Below are positions 1-8,281 of a DNA stretch of 64,000 nt, piece after piece. A program made the translations under genes and the position numbers. The notes under the pieces are model-generated. The model was given only the letters and a program-made list of their open reading frames with translations. It was not told where the DNA came from and did not search any database. How positions within the stretch are numbered: the stretch's first letter is position 1; every line of letters starts with the position of its first letter. Origin of the DNA: Bifidobacterium hapali (GTDB lineage Bacteria; Actinomycetota; Actinomycetes; Actinomycetales; Bifidobacteriaceae); the NCBI RefSeq assembly GCF_002259755.1, contig NZ_MWWY01000025.1, forward strand, positions 62,001-126,000. The letters run 5' to 3'.

Positions 1-753
1 ATTCCACAATGGTTGTGACACGCGCGGCTGCGGTTCACTGTCCACATCATGGTCGCCAACCGGTGGAACCCATTGCGACACCGCACGCTCGATGCGCGCT
101 GATCGCAATGAGTCACCTGGCAGCGACAAGGAACGATCGCTATCACTCCACGGTGAACCCGTATTGCTGTCTTCATCGCGCTCGCCAAGCAATCGTTTTG
201 CCGTCGCATTCACGCACGACACAGCGTTACCGTGCATGTTCCACGTCCATTCGGCACGCATGTGACGACCCGAAGAATCAAAACGGGCAACAATCCGCCA
301 CGGTTCTAATCCTCGGCGTGTCGCCTGCCATGTGACAGCTTCCATGCCAATACCGGCACTCGCTAGTGTACGTTCGATCAGCTCAGCTAACGTGTGCGAA
401 CGCGTGTCTTTCGGAGCAGGAACTGCAAGGAACTGTTCAATTGCGTACTGTTTTTCGGTTTCTACCGCCGTAGAGAACCGTCTGACTAACGCTTCTGCCA
501 GCCCGTAGCGTTGCGCGACGTTTACGGGATCTGCTCCAGCGCGAATCAACGACTGAATCTGTGATATGGGCAATGTCGTGCTGGCTGGCTGTGCGGGCCG
601 CGTTTCGGAACGAATTTGTTTAGCCTCAAGAATGGCGCGTTCCAGCGTGTCGTCGACATGCACGGCAAATTGTAAATTCCCGACCGCGAACACGAGGTCA
701 CCCGCGCCGTCGACATGGTCGAAACGGGCTTGCTCTAGCGGATTTTCAGGCAT
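1..753 (-). CDS. sepH: Septation protein SepH (DUF3071), 3' end beyond window
   Basis: SepH is an actinobacterial cell-division protein that binds FtsZ through a C-terminal segment and promotes Z-ring assembly. Reading the minus strand from the ATG at 753 gives 251 codons open to the window edge, so the C-terminus is missing. The start MPENPLEQARFDHVDG and the N-terminal region match the DUF3071 fold, followed around residues 65-95 by a helix-turn-helix-like stretch (IQSLIRAGADP, VAQRYGLAEALVRRF) and then by conserved aromatic positions (EPWRIVARFD, RAEWTW). Two in-frame GTG codons lie just upstream of the ATG; a GAGGAAA stretch precedes them, so the exact start could be three codons earlier. 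It is divergent from the DUF4193-dut pair, the usual actinobacterial neighbourhood for this gene. Family assignment is from recognition of the N-terminal pattern and the neighbourhood. Confidence 0.8.
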   Translation of the reverse strand, partial: MPENPLEQARFDHVDGAGDLVFAVGNLQFAVHVDDTLERAILEAKQIRSETRPAQPASTTLPISQIQSLIRAGADPVNVAQRYGLAEALVRRFSTAVETEKQYAIEQFLAVPAPKDTRSHTLAELIERTLASAGIGMEAVTWQATRRGLEPWRIVARFDSSGRHMRAEWTWNMHGNAVSCVNATAKRLLGERDEDSNTGSPWSDSDRSLSLPGDSLRSARIERAVSQWVPPVGDHDVDSEPQPRVSQPLWN

Positions 754-900
754 GCGCACCACTTTCCTCATCCAATGGAGACGATGTTTCTATTGTGCCC
801 CACGTGTCGTATTTTACGAGTATTTCGACTCGTGTATCCTATGGCGAGTAAAAGTCATGTATTCTATGCGCAGAAGAAGTCACTTCGAGAAAGGACCAAG

Positions 901-1194
901 ATGGCTCAGGATTACGATTCGCCTCGTAACAAGGATGAAGATGAGGAGTCTCTGCAGGCGCTCGGTAAGAGCTCGCAGAACACCTCTAGTGATATTGATG
1001 ACGATGAGAACGCCATCGCTGAAGATTATGAGCTGCCCGGCGCTGATCTCAGTAACGAGGACGCTTCGGTGACTGTTATCCCGATGCAGGGTGACGAGTT
1101 CATCTGCTCTGAATGCTATCTAGTCAAGCATCGCAGCCAGCTCGCGTACACCACTGAGGACGGACAGCCAGTGTGCAAGGAGTGCGCCGCCTGA
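901..1194 (+). CDS. DUF4193 zinc-ribbon-like protein
   Basis: A 97-residue acidic protein of the actinobacterial DUF4193 family, whose function is not established. It starts MAQDYDSPRN, a typical beginning for the family, preceded by a GAGAAAGGA ribosome binding site. An upstream in-frame ATG at 775 is not used in my call because that extension does not look conserved. The first two thirds are rich in Asp and Glu; the C-terminal third has two cysteine pairs, ICSECYLVKH and PVCKECAA, which look like a four-cysteine zinc site. The stop overlaps the dut start (TGATG), so the two genes are translationally coupled. SepH lies divergently upstream. Confidence 0.85.
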   Translation: MAQDYDSPRNKDEDEESLQALGKSSQNTSSDIDDDENAIAEDYELPGADLSNEDASVTVIPMQGDEFICSECYLVKHRSQLAYTTEDGQPVCKECAA

Positions 1195-1670
1195 TGGCGT
1201 ACGATGAAGCATACAATGAGCCGGAAAACGTTGAGGTACTGGTTAAGTCTCTGAACGCTGACCATCCGGCTACGCTGTTCTACGCGCATGCCGGTGATGC
1301 TGGGGCTGATCTGGTAACCACGCAAGAGGTTACGCTTCAGCCCTTCCAGCGTGCGCTTGTGCCAACTGGTGTAGCTATTGCATTGCCTGCTGGCTATGTT
1401 GCGCTCGTACATCCGCGTTCAGGACTGGCCGTCAAGCAAGGTGTTACCGTGTTGAATGCGCCTGGCACTGTTGACGCTGGCTACCGTGGCGAGATCAAGG
1501 TACCGCTTATCAATCTTGACCCGGAGCATACGGTGACTTTTAAGCCTGGGGATCGTATCGCACAGTTGGTTATTCAACGCTATGTTGAAGCGACCTTCGT
1601 ACCAGCGCAGGTACTTCCCGGTTCTGAACGCGCGGAACGCGGATTCGGGTCAACCGGCGTGTCGTCATGA
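1194..1670 (+). CDS. dut: dUTP diphosphatase (dUTPase)
   Basis: Hydrolyses dUTP to dUMP and diphosphate, keeping uracil out of DNA and providing the precursor of dTMP; a cytoplasmic homotrimer. The 158-residue product has all five trimeric dUTPase motifs in order: DAGADL (residues about 36-41), the PRSGLA substrate-binding motif, the uracil-binding hairpin TVDAGYRGEI with the catalytic Asp, GDRIAQLVI, and the glycine-rich C-terminal RGFGSTG that closes over the nucleotide. I place the start at the ATG that overlaps the DUF4193 stop; a GTG-type start seven codons earlier is possible but would lie inside the upstream gene. rel follows after about 80 bases. Confidence 0.95.
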   Translation: MAYDEAYNEPENVEVLVKSLNADHPATLFYAHAGDAGADLVTTQEVTLQPFQRALVPTGVAIALPAGYVALVHPRSGLAVKQGVTVLNAPGTVDAGYRGEIKVPLINLDPEHTVTFKPGDRIAQLVIQRYVEATFVPAQVLPGSERAERGFGSTGVSS

Positions 1671-1747
1671 CCATGTGAGTGTGCGCTAGGTGCGCAGGGC
1701 GGTTGAGACGAGTAGGATGGGCACAATACACGAGAGTAGGTGGGATC

Positions 1748-4090
1748 ATGGCGAACGCAGAAAGTGAATATGCTGCAGCACGTAAGCTGGGATGTGAAAT
1801 CAGCGATGATCCCGTCAACCCGCTTAAGCCGATTCTTGAGGCGTGTCGTGCTCATCATAACGGTGAGGATTTGTCTATTCTCGAGCGCGCGTATCGCAGA
1901 GCTGTCACTCAACATGCGACACAACGGCGTAAATCGGGTGAACCATACATTATTCATCCGTTAGCTGTTGCTCAGATTCTCGCTGATCTGGGCATGGGAC
2001 CGCTTGTGGTCGCAGCCGGATTATTGCACGACACGGTCGAGGACACCGATTACACGCTCGACGAATGTCGCGCTGAGTTTGGTGACACGGTTACCGGATT
2101 GGTTGATGGCGTTACCAAGCTGTCAAAGATGGAGTATGGCGATTCTGCTCAAGCAGAGACGATCCGTAAAATGGTCGTCGCTATGAGCCGTGACGTACGA
2201 GTACTTGTCGTCAAGCTTGCTGATCGTGTACATAACGCGCGCACATGGCGTTATGTGAAGACTGCTGGCGCACAGAAGAAAGCGCGCGAAACGCTTGACG
2301 TGTATGCGCCGCTTGCCAATCGTCTCGGTATGAACGCTATTAAAACTGAGCTTGAGGAGCTGAGTTTTAAGGTACTTTATCCGAAGATATACAACGAGAT
2401 TGTAGTGCTCGTAGCTCGCCGAGCTGGCCAGCGTGATGTGTATCTCAAGCAGATTCTCGCGGAAATTAATGAGGATCTTAGCGTACAACACATCAAGGCG
2501 TATGTGACAGGTCGGCCGAAAGATTATTTCTCGATTTATCAGAAGATGATCGTGCGCGGCCATGATTTCACTGATATTTACGATCTTGTCGGCGTGCGCA
2601 TTATCGTTGACACGATTCAAGACTGTTATGCTGCGCTTGGCGCAGTACATGCGCGATGGAGTCCGGTTCCTGGCCGATTCAAAGATTACATCGCCATGCC
2701 GAAGCTCAACATGTACCAGTCGTTGCATACGACGGTTGTGGGCCCTGGCGGCAAACCGGTTGAGATTCAGATTCGTACATGGGATATGCATCGGCGTGCC
2801 GAATTTGGTATTGCCGCGCATTGGAAGTACAAGGAGAACGGTCAAGCAGGCCGCGCGCTCAGTTCGCCGGATAAATCTGATCTCAAACGTGGTGGCGGTG
2901 AAAATGCCGACAATCAGGAGCTCAGTGAAGCTGATAATCTCAAGTGGATTCAGCAGCTTGCTGATTGGACGTCGGAGACGCCCGACTCGAACGAGTTTCT
3001 TGGCTCGCTGAAAGAAGATCTTGGCGCGGCGGAAGTGTATGTGTTCACGCCGAAAGGCAAGATCGTGTCTTTGCCTGCGGCTGCCACGCCTGTAGATTTT
3101 GCGTATGCAGTGCATACTGAAGTTGGTCACCGTACGATGGGCGCCCGTGTGAACGGTCGTCTTGTACCTCTTGATACCAAGCTTGAAAATGGTGACACCG
3201 TTGAGGTACTTACCTCAAAATCGGAAACTGCTGGTCCTTCTCGTGACTGGTTGAGCTTCGTCAAAAGCCCGAAAGCGCGTAATAAGATTCGCCAGTGGTT
3301 CTCGAAGGAACGTCGTACTGAAGCGATTGAAGAGGGACGCGATGAGCTGACGCGTGCGATGCGTAAGCGTAATCTGCCAATCGCGACATTGCTCACTGCG
3401 AGCGCACTCGTCGGGGTTGCTGATGAGCTCAACTTCTCTAGTCCAGATAATCTGTTCGCTGCGATTGGCGATGGTCAGATTTCCACGCAGAATGTTATTG
3501 CGCATCTGGTCAAAGATGCGGGTAGCGATGAAGTGGATGAGGAAGTTGAGCAGGAGGCACTGCCGCTTCGACAGGTTGAGTCCACTAAGAAAACCACGAG
3601 TTCTCTGGGTATTTCAGTTAAGGGTGTTGGCGATGTGTGGGTGAAGCTGGCACGTTGTTGTATGCCAGTGCCAGGCGATCCTATTGTCGGTTTTATCACG
3701 CGTAATCAAGGTGTGTCTGTGCATCGCGTGGATTGCCAGAACATGATTGATTTGAAGCGACGTCAACCTGAGCGCGTAGTAGACGTGCAGTGGACGAGCA
3801 CCAAGGGCTTGTTTATGGTCAAGATTCAGGTTGAAGCGCTTGATCGTCAGCATCTGCTCTCTGATGTAACTCGTGTGCTTGCCGATCATGGTGTCAATAT
3901 TATTTCTGGCGCACAGGCTACCGGTCGAGACCGTGTAGCGATTAGCCAGTTCAGTTTTGAAATGGCTGATCCGCAGCATCTCAACCGACTACTTGCAGCT
4001 GTGCGTAAGATTGACGGCGTGTTTGACGTGTACCGTATTACCGGTGCGAAGGAATCGCAAGAGCCACGACTGCGCAAGATGCAAGAATGA
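1748..4090 (+). CDS. rel: Bifunctional (p)ppGpp synthetase/hydrolase, Rel family
   Basis: Makes and degrades the alarmone (p)ppGpp and so sets the stringent response; works on the ribosome. Of 780 residues, the order is HD hydrolase (HPLAVAQ near residue 68 and LLHDTVEDTDY near 92, with the HD and ED metal and catalytic residues intact), synthetase (GRPKDYFSIYQKM near 255; YQSLHTTV and VEIQIRT further on), TGS domain (VYVFTPKGKIVSLP, about 430-490), a zinc-finger-like CC segment (ARCCMPVPGD) and a C-terminal ACT domain (QHLLSDVTRVLADHGVNI). The RPKD form of the RxKD motif is the one found in bifunctional enzymes, whereas dedicated RelA synthetases have an acidic ExDD version. The ATG at 1748 is preferred to the in-frame 1679 start, since the family starts near MANAE and the extension is not protein-like. 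It is the only Rel/Spo homolog in the window. Confidence 0.95.
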   Translation: MANAESEYAAARKLGCEISDDPVNPLKPILEACRAHHNGEDLSILERAYRRAVTQHATQRRKSGEPYIIHPLAVAQILADLGMGPLVVAAGLLHDTVEDTDYTLDECRAEFGDTVTGLVDGVTKLSKMEYGDSAQAETIRKMVVAMSRDVRVLVVKLADRVHNARTWRYVKTAGAQKKARETLDVYAPLANRLGMNAIKTELEELSFKVLYPKIYNEIVVLVARRAGQRDVYLKQILAEINEDLSVQHIKAYVTGRPKDYFSIYQKMIVRGHDFTDIYDLVGVRIIVDTIQDCYAALGAVHARWSPVPGRFKDYIAMPKLNMYQSLHTTVVGPGGKPVEIQIRTWDMHRRAEFGIAAHWKYKENGQAGRALSSPDKSDLKRGGGENADNQELSEADNLKWIQQLADWTSETPDSNEFLGSLKEDLGAAEVYVFTPKGKIVSLPAAATPVDFAYAVHTEVGHRTMGARVNGRLVPLDTKLENGDTVEVLTSKSETAGPSRDWLSFVKSPKARNKIRQWFSKERRTEAIEEGRDELTRAMRKRNLPIATLLTASALVGVADELNFSSPDNLFAAIGDGQISTQNVIAHLVKDAGSDEVDEEVEQEALPLRQVESTKKTTSSLGISVKGVGDVWVKLARCCMPVPGDPIVGFITRNQGVSVHRVDCQNMIDLKRRQPERVVDVQWTSTKGLFMVKIQVEALDRQHLLSDVTRVLADHGVNIISGAQATGRDRVAISQFSFEMADPQHLNRLLAAVRKIDGVFDVYRITGAKESQEPRLRKMQE

Positions 4091-4153
4091 CGTAGGACTT
4101 CGAGAAGGTGTGCGTCGCGTCGCAGTCGTCGGCTTCTGCGAAACTGAGACGTT

Positions 4154-4690
4154 ATGAGTACTATTGTTATGCACACCTCTGAAGGTGACATCACTATCAA
4201 CCTATTCGATGAGCAGACTCCGGTTACGGTTGAGAACTTCTTGGGTCTTGCCACTGGTTCCAAGGAGTGGACTGATCCGTTCACTGGGCAGCCGTCGCAC
4301 GAACCGTTCTACAATGGTTTGACGTTCCACCGCATTATCAAGGACTTTATGATTCAGGGTGGTTGCCCGCTCGGCAACGGTACGGGTGGCCCGGGTTATG
4401 ATTTCGACGATGAGATCGTTCCTGAGCTCAAGTTTGATCGTCCGTATCTGCTGGCTATGGCGAATGCCGGTTTGCGTCGCGGCCGCGACGGTCAGATTCA
4501 CGGTACGAATGGCTCGCAGTTTTTCATCACTACTGTGCCGACGCCGTGGCTTGATGGCCATCACACGATTTTCGGCGAAGTCGCTGACGATGAGTCTAAG
4601 AAGGTTGTTGATAAGCTCGAAGCGGTACCGACCAATCGTTCTGATGCACCGCTGGAACCGGCCATGATCGAGTCCATCGACGTGCTGTAA
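4154..4690 (+). CDS. ppiA: Cyclophilin-type peptidyl-prolyl isomerase
   Basis: Catalyses cis-trans isomerisation of peptide bonds before proline and assists folding. The 178-residue protein is a single cytoplasmic cyclophilin domain without signal peptide. Visible family signatures are [15 protein letters not shown] (with the catalytic Arg), [16 protein letters not shown] and [10 protein letters not shown]. An insertion-like loop carries [13 protein letters not shown]. The gene follows rel by 63 bases and is followed by a palindrome at 4740-4769 that may end transcription. The distinction between ppiA and ppiB naming is arbitrary here. Confidence 0.92.
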   Translation: MSTIVMHTSEGDITINLFDEQTPVTVENFLGLATGSKEWTDPFTGQPSHEPFYNGLTFHRIIKDFMIQGGCPLGNGTGGPGYDFDDEIVPELKFDRPYLLAMANAGLRRGRDGQIHGTNGSQFFITTVPTPWLDGHHTIFGEVADDESKKVVDKLEAVPTNRSDAPLEPAMIESIDVL

Positions 4691-4739
4691 TCGGTACAAA
4701 ACGGTACAAAACATGCGTGGTTTGTGCCATGGTCGTTGA

Positions 4740-4769
4740 GTTGACAGCTTCTTTAGGGGAGCTGTCAAC
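4740..4769. repeat. Palindrome and probable fragment of dispersed repeat
   Basis: GTTGACAGCT (4740-4749) and AGCTGTCAAC (4760-4769) form a perfect 10-bp stem with a 10-base loop, but no T-run follows on either strand. The right arm with its flank reads AGGGGAGCTGTCAacgaatGACT, close to the core of the larger repeat at about 13920 (AGGGGAGCTGTCAgcgcagctGACT), so this looks like a decayed or partial copy. It may also act as a weak terminator of the cyclophilin gene. Confidence 0.5.
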
Positions 4770-4855
4770 GAATGACTACCAAATCAATTGAGTCCCTCAC
4801 GCATATGATGCAATAGTAGTGGCAGCACACACGCTACACTACGAAGGGAATCATC

Positions 4856-5977
4856 ATGGGCAACTCAACTCCGTCACCATACGTGTCATCACCGCCGATG
4901 ACATCGCCGTCACCTACCGACACAGCATCATCGTCGTCGCAACGCACTAACATACAGCGACTCCATCGCATCTTGCTCGGTCAACCAGTATCAATCAGAA
5001 CATATGATTTGCTTACTGACGATCATCCATATCGTTGGTTTGACAAGCGCGAACAGTTACAGTTCAAAGCATGGTTGCGAGGATTATCGTTCGTGGGTCT
5101 TCTTACCGCAGGCATGCTAGTACTGGGTTTTGTTGGAGCTATCATAGCCGGTTTTGCCTTTGCTCCCAGCGTGCTGGATGAGTCGTGGATATCGGCGCTC
5201 AATGAGGGGAGTAGACTTTCGCCAACTTCTCCGCCGATGGTGATCTCGTCTGTCGCGCAACTTCTTGCCACGATTATTGCGTACATGGTGGTCGTCAAGG
5301 TTATGGAACAGCGTCGGCATCCACTTGAACTTGCCCCAAGCCGCATGTTTGACGTAGTACGTGGAATTATCGCTGCGTTAGTATGCATCAGCGTATCCAT
5401 TGGTATAATCGCACTGCTCGGTGGTTATCGCATTGTCGGATTTGACGCTACATACAGTCCGTGGATTGATCTGCTGGTTATGGGATTGGTAGCTGGTATC
5501 TCCGAAGAACTGATGATGCGCGGCATACTATTGCGGCTTATCGAAGAATGGCTAGGATCATGGGGTGCAGTAGTGATTTCCGCGCTAGTATTTGGCCTAA
5601 TGCATTTGAGCAACGCGGACGGCACTCTCTGGGGCGGCATTGCTATCGCCATTGAAGCAGGTCTGTTGTTTGGCGCGATCTACTTGGCGACGCGTTCCTT
5701 GTGGTGGTGCATTGGATTCCATTTCATGTGGAATATTGCTGAAGGACCGATCTATGGCTCAGTTGTATCTGGCAATGGTGCGCAACGTTCATGGCTGGTA
5801 GCTCAGTGGAGTGGCCCAGAATGGTTGACTGGAGGAACGTTCGGTTTGGAAGCCAGTATTGTTCCCGTGATTCTGCTCGGCGGTCTCGCTATCGCACTGC
5901 TGATTCACTTGCACATGACAGGTCGAATGATAGAGCCCGCATTCATTCGCAAGCGCAAGCTCGGCGTCACTGCTTAA
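4856..5977 (+). CDS. CPBP-family intramembrane metalloprotease
   Basis: A 373-residue membrane protein of the CPBP (CAAX protease and bacteriocin-processing, Abi) family. The N-terminal 35 residues are Ser/Thr/Pro rich and disordered; several hydrophobic segments follow (about 76-102, 128-148, 168-190, 203-216, 236-250, 262-280 and one near the C-terminus). The three family motifs are present: EELMMRG (Glu217, Glu218, Arg222), FGLMHL (His250) and FHFMWN (His289). Members in bacteria are linked to prenyl-protein or bacteriocin processing and self-immunity, but the substrate cannot be told here. The start has a good GAAGGGAAT ribosome site. It is monocistronic, ending in a strong bidirectional hairpin at 6007-6032. 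Confidence 0.85.
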   Translation: MGNSTPSPYVSSPPMTSPSPTDTASSSSQRTNIQRLHRILLGQPVSIRTYDLLTDDHPYRWFDKREQLQFKAWLRGLSFVGLLTAGMLVLGFVGAIIAGFAFAPSVLDESWISALNEGSRLSPTSPPMVISSVAQLLATIIAYMVVVKVMEQRRHPLELAPSRMFDVVRGIIAALVCISVSIGIIALLGGYRIVGFDATYSPWIDLLVMGLVAGISEELMMRGILLRLIEEWLGSWGAVVISALVFGLMHLSNADGTLWGGIAIAIEAGLLFGAIYLATRSLWWCIGFHFMWNIAEGPIYGSVVSGNGAQRSWLVAQWSGPEWLTGGTFGLEASIVPVILLGGLAIALLIHLHMTGRMIEPAFIRKRKLGVTA

Positions 5978-6006
5978 CAATTCGCTCTGTCTAAACTGCT
6001 ATTGAT

Positions 6007-6032
6007 GTGGCTCCCCTGACAAGGGGAGCCAC
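6007..6032. terminator. Bidirectional hairpin between convergent genes
   Basis: A perfect 11-bp stem (GTGGCTCCCCT at 6007-6017 with AGGGGAGCCAC at 6022-6032) and a four-base loop lie between the CPBP gene and the convergent Cof phosphatase. The T-run is short, but position and stability fit a shared terminator. CTCCCCT/AGGGGAG is also the first palindrome in the repeat at 13.9 kb. Confidence 0.7.
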
Positions 6033-6068
6033 TTAGCGCAACTGTTATTGCAAAAGCTAACGCTGTGT

Positions 6069-6914
6069 TCATAGCACGCCGAAGTGCATGAGCGCGTTCA
6101 TAATACCGTTATGATCAACATCATCAGTGATATAGTCTGCGGCTTCCTTTGCGGGTTTTGTAGCGTTACCCATTGCCACCCCAATACCCGCGAACTCAAG
6201 CATTGCAGCATCATTGCCACCATCACCGAACGCGATCGTCTGTTCACGTGTCCAACCATAGTGACGCATAAACCGTTTCATACCTTCCGGCTTGCCACCA
6301 TTCGCTGGAATTAAATCAGTAAAGTCAGGATGCCAGCGCACACCCTTCACATTGCGACATAATGCAGTGACTTCAGCCTCTTGTTCGAGCGTAATATACG
6401 GGCTGATCTGGAATGTTTCATGCGACAACACCCGCTTATGTGGATCATCAATATACACAGTTGGTGCTGTTTTACCAAGTTGCTTCCACGTACGACGCAT
6501 CGTATCAGTGATCTGATTAAAATACACGTAATCTTTCTCACAGAAATTCGCAACAACATCAGGATGCGCGTCTAACCAGCCGATCACCGTTTGAATATCA
6601 TCTGAGCCTAATGACTGCTTTTCCAAAAAACCATGATCGTCAAAACAATACTGTCCGTTCAACCCAACTATTCCGTCGAAATGCACAGGAATCGTCTCTA
6701 GCACAACAGTCATATGCGACGGTGCACGTCCAGTACAAATAAAAATCTTCACTCCACGTTCTTGTAGTTTCTTCAACGCACAAATCGTCGATTCAGGCAC
6801 GACATGCGTCACAAAACTCGTCAGCGTGCCATCAATATCGAAGAACGCAGCCTTTATGTTATCTCCAGACGGCAGCTGCACTGGCATAGCATGAGTAGCA
6901 TCAATCGTCGTCAT
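6069..6914 (-). CDS. Cof-type HAD-superfamily phosphatase
   Basis: A HAD phosphatase of the Cof (type IIB) subfamily, which dephosphorylates sugar phosphates, flavin or pyridoxal phosphates; the substrate is not predictable. Motif I FFDIDGTLTS carries the nucleophile Asp and the general acid Asp, motif II is FICTGRAP, the conserved Lys is in NGGKPEGMKRF and motif IV is AFGDGGNDAAML. The length of 281 residues is normal for the subfamily. I use the ATG at 6914, preceded by GTGAGG at good spacing; the frame is open 37 codons further upstream to a GTG at 7025, but that segment is not family-like. It is divergent from the amidohydrolase at 7043. Confidence 0.88.
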   Translation of the reverse strand: MTTIDATHAMPVQLPSGDNIKAAFFDIDGTLTSFVTHVVPESTICALKKLQERGVKIFICTGRAPSHMTVVLETIPVHFDGIVGLNGQYCFDDHGFLEKQSLGSDDIQTVIGWLDAHPDVVANFCEKDYVYFNQITDTMRRTWKQLGKTAPTVYIDDPHKRVLSHETFQISPYITLEQEAEVTALCRNVKGVRWHPDFTDLIPANGGKPEGMKRFMRHYGWTREQTIAFGDGGNDAAMLEFAGIGVAMGNATKPAKEAADYITDDVDHNGIMNALMHFGVL

Positions 6915-7042
6915 GGTAACCTCACGTTCATGCGAGAGAACATCGTCACTGTCCAGTGTACGGCCAGTCATCCACGCTACTTTGAACGGCACGTCGTATG
7001 ATGTAAACCATTGCGACACCGTCACACTATAAGGGGAACAAC

Positions 7043-8191
7043 ATGACTGAACACATCAATGTCAGCGACGATCTGATCGCCATCCGTCACTACTTACACG
7101 AACATCCTGAACGCAGTTTTGAAGAACATCACACCACCGCATATCTCGCAAACCAACTACGTTCCCACGGCATTGACGTATTGGATACGTCGCTTGACAC
7201 AGGATTAGTAGGCTTGATCGAAGGCACTCAGCCCGGACCGCGCATCGCCTTGCGCGCCGATATTGATGGCCTACCAATCCAAGAAGAAACCGGCTTGCCA
7301 TTCACCTCACTCAACGAGGGGGTAATGCACGGATGCGGTCACGATCTGCATATGAGTGGACTACTCGGTGCCGCATTCTGGCTCGCTGAACATCGCGACC
7401 AGATTGCAGGCAGTATCAAAATCGTATTCCAACCAGCTGAAGAACTCGGCATCGGCGCACGTTCAGTAGTCAGCGCAGGCGTCGTAGACGATGTCGAAGC
7501 CATTATCGGCACCCATAACAACCCCAATTACGCACCCGGACAGATCGCTATTGGTCCAGAACCCATGATGGCCGGTTGCGTAAAGTTCAAAGTTACGCTG
7601 CACGCGCAAGGCACACACGCTGGATACCCACAAAAAGGAACCAGCCCAATCGAAGCACTCGCCACAATGATTCTCTCCTTGCAAACCATCGTCAGCCGCA
7701 ACGTATCACCATTCCACGCAGTCGTACTCTCCATTACCGAAGTACACGGCGGACACGTGTGGAACGTCGTACCAGCTGAAGCAGGATTCCAAGGCACAGT
7801 CCGCTTCTTTGAACGCGACGACGAAACACTCGTACACCATCGATTCCTTGCCGAAGTAAACCATACAGCCGAAGCATACGGTATCGAAGCAGACGTAGAT
7901 TGGCAGTGCATCCAAATGCCACTCGTCAACGATGCCGCGCTCGCTGAAGCTGTAGCTGCTGACGTACCGCAATACGCTACGCTCAAACCAATTCGCGCCA
8001 GCATGGCAGGGGAGGACTTCGTCGAATTCGGCGCCAAATCACGACTCGTGTTCGCATTCATCGGGTCAAACGGGCAACCACATTGCGCCGACTGGCATAG
8101 CCCACACTTTATCGGACTAGATGAAGCAGTCAAACCAACTGTTGAATTCTACGTCAACGCGGCACTACGCGTCCTTAACGAACTGCAATAA
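7043..8191 (+). CDS. M20-family amidohydrolase (N-acyl-amino-acid or hippurate hydrolase type)
   Basis: A 382-residue zinc peptidase-like hydrolase of family M20D. Visible are the N-terminal RHYLHEHPERSFEEHHT start, RADIDGLPI with the metal Asp, the MHGCGHDLHM motif with metal-binding Cys and His, QPAEELGIGARS with the catalytic Glu, and a C-terminal MAGEDFVEF motif with a metal-binding residue. The dimerisation domain (about residues 180-290) contains the GTHAGYPQKGTSP segment. Such enzymes cleave N-acyl or amide bonds of amino-acid conjugates; the exact substrate is unknown. The ribosome site AAGGGG lies just upstream of the ATG. No signal peptide. Third positions in this gene favour A and C, unlike many neighbouring plus-strand genes. 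Confidence 0.85.
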   Translation: MTEHINVSDDLIAIRHYLHEHPERSFEEHHTTAYLANQLRSHGIDVLDTSLDTGLVGLIEGTQPGPRIALRADIDGLPIQEETGLPFTSLNEGVMHGCGHDLHMSGLLGAAFWLAEHRDQIAGSIKIVFQPAEELGIGARSVVSAGVVDDVEAIIGTHNNPNYAPGQIAIGPEPMMAGCVKFKVTLHAQGTHAGYPQKGTSPIEALATMILSLQTIVSRNVSPFHAVVLSITEVHGGHVWNVVPAEAGFQGTVRFFERDDETLVHHRFLAEVNHTAEAYGIEADVDWQCIQMPLVNDAALAEAVAADVPQYATLKPIRASMAGEDFVEFGAKSRLVFAFIGSNGQPHCADWHSPHFIGLDEAVKPTVEFYVNAALRVLNELQ

Positions 8192-8281
8192 CCGAACTCA
8201 CTGCGTGCGGCACGCCAATACATGTGTCTTACACAGCACACGTCACAAAAGCGGCGGTCGCACGCATTACACTAGGATGCC